64,000 bases of DNA. Origin: Selaginella moellendorffii. Taxonomy: Eukaryota; Streptophyta; Lycopodiopsida; Selaginellales; Selaginellaceae. Under the pieces are notes generated by a model that worked only from the letters and a program-made list of their open reading frames with translations, did no database searches and was not told the origin of the DNA. The translations under genes were made by a program, and so were the position numbers. This document shows, piece after piece, positions 58,293 to 64,000 of this stretch. The stretch's first letter is position 1. Each line of letters opens with the position of its first letter. The DNA lies in assembly GCF_000143415.4 (NCBI RefSeq), contig NW_003314312.1, forward strand, positions 697,359 through 761,358. The letters are read 5' to 3'.

Positions 58293-60449
58293 ATGGCAGC
58301 AGCGACTTTGCTCGAGGCAATTCGAATCGTGGACAAGCTTGGCACAATATCCACTTCCAGCAAGGTCTGTAGAAACCAACATAGGATCCTCATCGCGGCG
58401 GTCGGCTATGTCCGAGACTACCTCAAGCAAATCCAGGATCTCAACTTCGCGAGCAACGGGCCAGCCTTCGTGTGGGACGAAACCGTGGCTGTCCTTAACA
58501 GAGGCCTCCATCTCCTCAAGTCGTGCCAAGAAGGCAATTGGATCACGCGGAGCCTCCTGTTCGAGGAAAGCTGCAATGAGTTTCAGAGCATTTATCCCGA
58601 GATCTACAACTGCGTCGAGCTCGTCAGCGTCTATCTCTTTCAGCTGGCACCGTCCACCTCGCACAGATCCAGGATTGCCGAGGCTTACAACTCGTGCCTC
58701 ATGAGGCAGAACTCGAGCAGCATGCTGGAAGAAGCCGAAAGGAACGATCGGAAGGAGCTCATGACTCTCGCAATGAGCCAAGAGCCGGGAAGCCTGACGA
58801 CTGAGACAGAACGAGCCAAAGAGATACTCTGCTCCATGCTCCTGGGAAACAAGTCAGTGATTAACCACAAGGAACTCAAGCTGACAACACACCTGGGACA
58901 AGGAGCTTACGGAACCGTGTACGAAGCAATCTGGCTCGGTCACAAGTTTGCAGTGAAAGTCTTCCCTCAAGGTGACACCAGCTTCGCCAAAGAGCTCGCG
59001 GTTCTTGAAGCGGACAAGCATCCCAACGTGTTGCACATCGCCGGCCATTGTTTCGATGAAGAGAAGCAGCGGTACTCGCTGGTGATGGAGAAGATGGAGA
59101 TGGACCTGGCAAACTACCTCCTCAAGAAGAAGAACTCTCTCCCGTTGCTGTCGATCGTGGCAGTGATGCTCCAAGTTGCTACTGGCATGGCCTGGCTTCA
59201 CTCGAAGAATATAATCCACCGGGACCTCAAGCCGCAGAACATCTTGGTTGGCGAAGAAGACAACGATCTCGTGAGTATCAGGATTGCCGACTTTGGAGTC
59301 TCGAGGCCAAACTTCATCTCCTCCCAGATCGAAGCCGTTAGCATCCAAGGCACCAGGAACTTCATGGCACCGGAAGTGTGGAGCGGCGAGCGCTACACGA
59401 AGAAGGCCGACGTTTACAGGTACGGGATGCTGATTTACCAGCTTGTCACTGGAAACGTTCCGTTCGAGGACGGGATGGACATGGAGCAAGTCCTTCGAGG
59501 CGAGCGTCCTGAGGTACCAGCAACCTGTCCAGCATGCGGGAATGCTGGAGCCACGATGCAAAAGAGAGGCCTTCCTTCTCGGATATCTGCGAGCGGCTGA
59601 AGCAGCTCAAGACCAGGATCATCACTGGCACCGACTCCATCGACAAGTTACGAGCCAAGTTGGTTGCAGCAGCCAGGTCATCTTCCTCTTCTTCGTACTC
59701 GTCGTCTTCCTCGTCCTCGTCGCACAGCAGGACTCGAGTGAACCTGGATTCTCCTGTCCAAGCACCTGAAGGGCTTTCAACCCAAAATCCTCCATCTCCC
59801 GTTGTCCAGGTAAACTCTTTTGGTTTTAGTAACTCCACCTTTAGTTTCAGCCGGCACCACACCGTCCTCAGCACGTCGCACCAGCAGCAAAGCCGGATAA
59901 CAGGGCCGAGCTCTTCGAACTGGTGAAGAACGGCCTCGTCAAAAACGCCTTTGAGAAAGCTCTGTCCCTGAACGATCCTTCCACGGTCTGGTGGCTTTGC
60001 ACCAAGGTAATCCATTCACGTCCTCCAGCTGCTCATCAAAGCTTTGTCAGCTCAGTTGGAGGTTAGCATCCTGCCCGCCTTCAGTGAATCAATGCTCATG
60101 GAAGTGGCCGAGCAAATCAACACCAACTTCAAGGAAGACACTGCTCGCAGGTTGCTCTGGTTCGCCGAGATCCTGTTCATCTTGCTGTACGTCAACGTCA
60201 ATGGACAGACATCACCTCGGATGCAGAGGATCTTGGAGGAGCTTTCACAGAACCTCCACGGCATGATGGCTATAACACCGTCAAAGAGCGAGCTGGGGAC
60301 GGAGCTGGCGGACGTGCTGAAAAGAACCAACGTGGGTCTTCGGGTTCGTATGAAGCTCTTCGTGTTATTCGTTTGATTCAAATCGTTTGTCGTCGCAGCG
60401 TATCCGATATGGGAACAAACTTCAGAAGAAAGGGAAAAGAAAACTGTGA
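58293..60449 (+). pseudogene. Kinase array copy 3: nearly full length, frameshifted in the kinase C-lobe
   Basis: The first 400 codons are highly similar to copy 1 and keep the Lys, HRD and DFG motifs. At 59531-59532 a 16-bp stretch present in copy 1 (AGTTCCTGTCGCAGCT) is missing. This throws the frame into a stop at 59600, so the end of the C-lobe (RPSFSDIC) and the EDC4-like exons are lost from the protein. The downstream exons (equivalents 59534-59817, 59859-60006, 60056-60343, 60399-60449) are intact in themselves, so the lesion is recent. A 435-residue truncated kinase could still be made. Confidence 0.85.
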
Positions 60450-60669
60450 AATAAAAAAGCTATATATTTCCAGCGGAACACCGGTAGTTTATGAGTATTG
60501 AGATGTTCTAATTTTCTGCCTGCCAAAAGTATCAACCATGCTTCACGAAAGAACCATAAAGAACTTACCAATTCCCATTCGTAACTTCGTCTCATCCTGC
60601 TGGGGAAAATGTGAAGGAAACTTACGAGATAAATATCAAAGCACAAAGGTCTCACCATTCTTTACTTCT

Positions 60670-61895
60670 TAAACTCGAGTAGACGGTGAAGATCCCAACC
60701 TTTTCTATCTGGCAGCAGCAGTAGCAGCCTTGGCAGCTTCCGGATCATCGCTCTCCGCTCAAAGAACGATTTTCCAGAAACTTCATGGCACCAGAAGTGT
60801 GGACCAGCGAGCGCTACACGAAGAAGGCCGACGTTTACAGCTACGGGATGCTGAGCTACCAGCTTGTCACTGGAAACACTCCGTTCAAGGTCGGGATGGA
60901 CATGGAGCAAGTCCTTCGAGGCGAGCGTCCTGAGATACCAGCCACCTGTCCAGAGTTCCTGTCGCAGCTCATGCGGGAATGCTGGAGCCACGATGCAAAA
61001 GAGAGGCCTTCCTTCTCCGATATCTGCAAGCGGCTGAAGCAGCTCAAGTCCAGGATCATCACTGGCACCGACACCATCGACGAGCTACGAGCCAAGTAGG
61101 TTGAAGCAGCCAGGTCATCTTCCTCTTCTTCGTACTCGTCGTCTTCCTTGTCCTCGTTGCACAGCAGGACTCGAGTGAACCTGGATTCTCTTGTCCAAGC
61201 GACTGAGAAGCTCTGGACCCAAAATCCCCCGCCTTGTCGTGTCCAGGTAAACTCTTTTGCTTTATGTAACTTCTGGAGCTCACCACCTTTGGTTTCAGCC
61301 GGTACCACACCGTCCTCACCAGGTCGCACCATTACCAAAACCAGATCAAAGGACCGAGCTCTTCGAACTGGTAAAGAACGGCCTCATCATAAACGCCTTC
61401 GAGAAAGCTCTGTCCCTGAACGATCCTTCCAGTCTGGTGGCTTTGCACCAAGGTAATCTGTTTACGCTCTCTGGCCGCTGATCACGCCCGTCCTTTGTCA
61501 ACTCAGGTAGAGCATACCGTGCTGCTTGTCTTCAGTGAATCGATGCTCATGGCACTGACCGAGAAAATTAACACCAACTTCACGGAAGACACTGCTCGCA
61601 GGCTGGTCTGGATCGACGAGACTGCCGTCTTGCTGTTCAAAGACGTCAATGGATGGGCATCACCTCGGAAGATGAGGATCCTGGAGCAGCTTTCATAGAA
61701 CCTCCACGGTATGATGGCCATAACACCACCAAAGAGTGAGCTGGGCATGACCTTAACGAACATGCTGGAAGGCACCAACGTGTGGCTGGAGGTTTGTACA
61801 TATGAAGCTCTTCGTTTCTTTCGTTTCCATCCAACAAACCTACATCGTTTTGTTGCAGCGTGTCCGGATTGCAGTGGAACAAAGTTCGATACATG
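60670..61895 (+). pseudogene. Kinase array copy 4: 3' half with stops
   Basis: Begins within the activation segment (NFMAPEVW equivalent, 60778) after unrelated sequence. It keeps the C-lobe to RPSFSDIC and then has a TAG in place of sense at 61097. The EDC4-like part is recognisable (ELFELVKNGLIINAFEKALS; INTNFTEDTARRLVWIDE) but carries a TAG at 61696-61698. It is the most diverged member of the array. Confidence 0.82.
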
Positions 61896-62044
61896 AGCAT
61901 CGTTGGCAGATACTCTCCAGCGGAACACCGGTATTTTCTGGATGTTGATGTCCTGGCATAAAACATGATTCACCTTACCCTGTACCGCTTATCCTGCCTG
62001 CAAAAATTACGAGAAAAAGAATGAGCTCACCTGTTTTCTACAGC

Positions 62045-62135
62045 CGTGACCTCTGGCAAGCTGAAGATCTTGCTCTCCGAGTGAAATCGCTTGCTTGCTC
62101 GCCTAAACCCTAATTTCGCTCAGTTAATGTTTTCT
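62045..62135 (-). pseudogene. Small VPS18 5'-end fragment
   Basis: CTGAAGATCTTGCTCTCCGAGTGAAATCGC and GCCTAAACCCTAA match pieces of VPS18 exon 2 and its leader (51865-51903 and 52010-52022), with internal deletions. Confidence 0.6.
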
Positions 62136-62139
62136 TAAA

Positions 62140-63010
62140 TTCTCACATTCACAGCCCAACAAAACCACCGGGGGATGTATGTGATAAATTGCTTCTCTAT
62201 TTAGTTCTGGTCAAGTAGAACAATCAGCATCATCATTGTCTTTTACCATGTTTATTGTGCCTAGCAGCATCACTAATGTATGTCAGAAAATTATGCAAAA
62301 TGCAGCAAGTGTAAATAACATTTATATCTGGAGGCTGTATTCTATGCTTATGTTCCAAGATTTGGAACTTACATGTATTAGATAGAATGAAGCTAAATTA
62401 GACATATCCTTAAGAAGCCAAACGCAATGCATAACTTCTTGCGCTGTTTGTTGCCAAAGTTAGTTGCATTGAGATGTGCTAACTGTTGAAATGGCATCAT
62501 GATCCATGGACTGTGAGGATGTAGTACATCTGAGATCACTGTACGGCTGAGACACGTGGTGACACGTGGCGGATTCACAACTCTCACCTGTGTATGTATA
62601 GCGATGATGATAAAGTTTTCGGTCTTCCTCCTCCATTCAGCCCACCATGTTTAAAACTAAGGAAGAAAATGATCTGAATTGCAAAAATCAAGATGGAGGT
62701 TTTCTTGTTTAGGCAACCCTAAACGGTTCTCCTGCTGCTACAAGGGAAGGCTTCCTCAGGCTGGAGATTTGCTGATGATGCCAAGAGGCTTCTCTTCTTG
62801 CTGGGCACTAGGCGTGGAATTTCTGTGCGTAAAGGGCTTTGACGCTGATGGAGAGATCACATTTGGGTGGGGGAGATGGAGCAAGATGCTAGTTTCTGAC
62901 GGGTCCTGATACAAGCTGGGCTGTGTGCAAGCTTGGGTACCTTGGAACGTGCTGCTGCTGTTGTTCAACACCACAAGATGCTGATTTCATGAGCTCAGCT
63001 TTTCTCATTT
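62140..63010. other. Intergenic, no gene seen
   Basis: Two adjacent CACGTG boxes (GACACGTGGTGACACGTGGC, 62551-62570) could be a G-box pair, but no gene start is evident next to them. The open frames 62679-62909 and 62756-62974 have no motif. Confidence 0.4.
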
Positions 63011-63013
63011 TAC

Positions 63014-63935
63014 CATTAGTGTAACAGCAAAACATACCTGCAAGCCCATAAACGCCTCCTTGAGCTCCGTAAGTTAAAACTTTCACGTATTTCTCCTTCT
63101 TGTCCTTCTCCTCTACGAGCATTTCATAGATCTGTCCACTTGCAGTTGCAAGCACAATCTCTCCTGATGAATCTGCATTGTCATGAAATTGACTTCCTTA
63201 GCAGCACAAGCAGGCAGTGGAAAATCTTCACTACTTACAGTCGCTTAGCTGGGACTTGTTCCAGCAAACAGCATTGACGAGCACGCCTTTGAGCCGAGAA
63301 ACAGCACAAGCTTTCTTCCATTTCGCATGGATGTACAAGGTCTCGGCACCACTGCTGCTCCGAAGATTTGCTAGACAGTGCCTTCCACTGGGATCCAGGA
63401 AAACCTTACAAACGTATTGATCGGCTCCGCGGCTCAACTCCAACTCTATCGGATCACGGGAAAAAAGCTCACAGTTTTCAGAAGAAACAAAGAAAGCGAG
63501 CGTGAATTTTCCTTGATATTTTTGGAGACTCACCTAAGTTATCCTCGCCTCCAAAATCATGACAAACAATCCAGCCGCTGCTAGTACCGACGAGCAGGAC
63601 ATTGTTTCCAGCGGCTACTGAGGTGACAAGCCGGTGACCTTTGGCAGCGGTTTGCTCCAGGACATCCAAGCTGAAGATCTTGATCTCTGGCCTCGACAGT
63701 GAAATCGCCTGGAACTAGGAATTGAATCAGCAATCGACCATCCAGCTCAATCTCACCTCGTTGAGCCCCGATTGAGCGGGTGAAGACACGTCCATTCATC
63801 GGTGTAAGAATTATGAACCTAATGTAAAAAGGTAAATTAGATTTCGTTTGACCATATATATGGTAATGCTAAATTTGCTGTCACTTATAAGTTTGAAAAT
63901 TAATTAACTATAAAATGGTGCTAGGTTATGATCAT
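63014..63935 (-). pseudogene. Duplicated 5' end of VPS18 (exons 1-4 and upstream flank)
   Basis: Matches 51205-52150 at high identity across exons 1-4, their introns and about 130 bp upstream. The true start codon and leader (about 35 bp) are deleted, a stop lies at the exon 2 border (AACTAG instead of AATCCTGAG on the plus strand), and exon 4 has lost five bases (63073). It is therefore a dead copy, lying in the same orientation as VPS18 on the far side of the kinase array. Confidence 0.9.
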
Positions 63936-64000
63936 ATGTTTAAAATAATTTCTATTAGCAAATCTAAACACTTTCCTTAAATAGTTAATTTAACCAAATG

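Noticed and set aside
62551-62570. G-box pair as a promoter
   Set aside because: No supported gene start lies nearby on either strand, so it is only noted in the intergenic entry.

Overview
The window reads as nuclear DNA of a land plant, most likely a spikemoss-type lycophyte such as Selaginella. This is inferred from very short introns (about 41-70 bp) in compact genes, an intronless PLS-class PPR gene, plant-type families (DEG9, VPS18, a U11/U12 59K homologue, subtilase, FGGY D-ribulokinase), nuclear tRNA genes, and AT-rich gene-poor stretches full of decayed repeats. No database search was possible. Family names come from motif recognition, and exon joins were made by hand from GT-AG (rarely GC-AG) borders that keep one reading frame.

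Layout. 1-4.5 kb is AT-rich and holds a decayed copy (A) of a dispersed repeat. 4502-11236 is a Ty3/gypsy LTR retrotransposon on the minus strand, with 177-bp LTRs that differ at two sites. A 1.76-kb non-coding element sits inside it, flanked by a 9-bp target duplication. 11.4-16.2 kb is a gene island: an E-class PPR gene, tRNA-Gly(UCC), tRNA-Arg(UCG) and a DEG9-type protease. 16.4-27.3 kb is a graveyard of broken PPR, lectin, DEG9, release factor 2, CDK11/CDKG and alpha/beta-hydrolase fragments among repeat copies. 27.5-31.2 kb is a Roco-type (LRR-Roc-COR) GTPase gene with an internal TGA. 31.5-34 kb holds more DEG9 pieces and a nucleobase-ascorbate transporter pseudogene. 34-37.6 kb is AT-rich with repeat copy D.

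37.6-52 kb is gene dense: a GNA-type lectin-like protein, tRNA-Arg(CCU), a plastid-type DUF2232 membrane protein, U11/U12-59K and FGGY kinase (head to head), a subtilase, and VPS18. 52-55 kb is AT-rich with repeats. 55.2-61.9 kb is a tandem array of four copies of one gene. The first copy is intact and joins a helical N-terminal domain, a protein kinase and a C-terminal domain resembling that of the decapping scaffold EDC4/VARICOSE. 63.0-63.9 kb is a duplicated 5' end of VPS18.

The intact genes are unrelated housekeeping and regulatory genes: organelle RNA editing, nuclear proteolysis, minor spliceosome, pentose metabolism, secreted proteolysis and vacuolar trafficking. There is no operon-like pathway. 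The most unusual item is the kinase-EDC4-like fusion and its recent local amplification. Also notable are repeat copies that differ mainly by C-to-T type changes, and several pseudogenes whose exons lie in opposite orientations.
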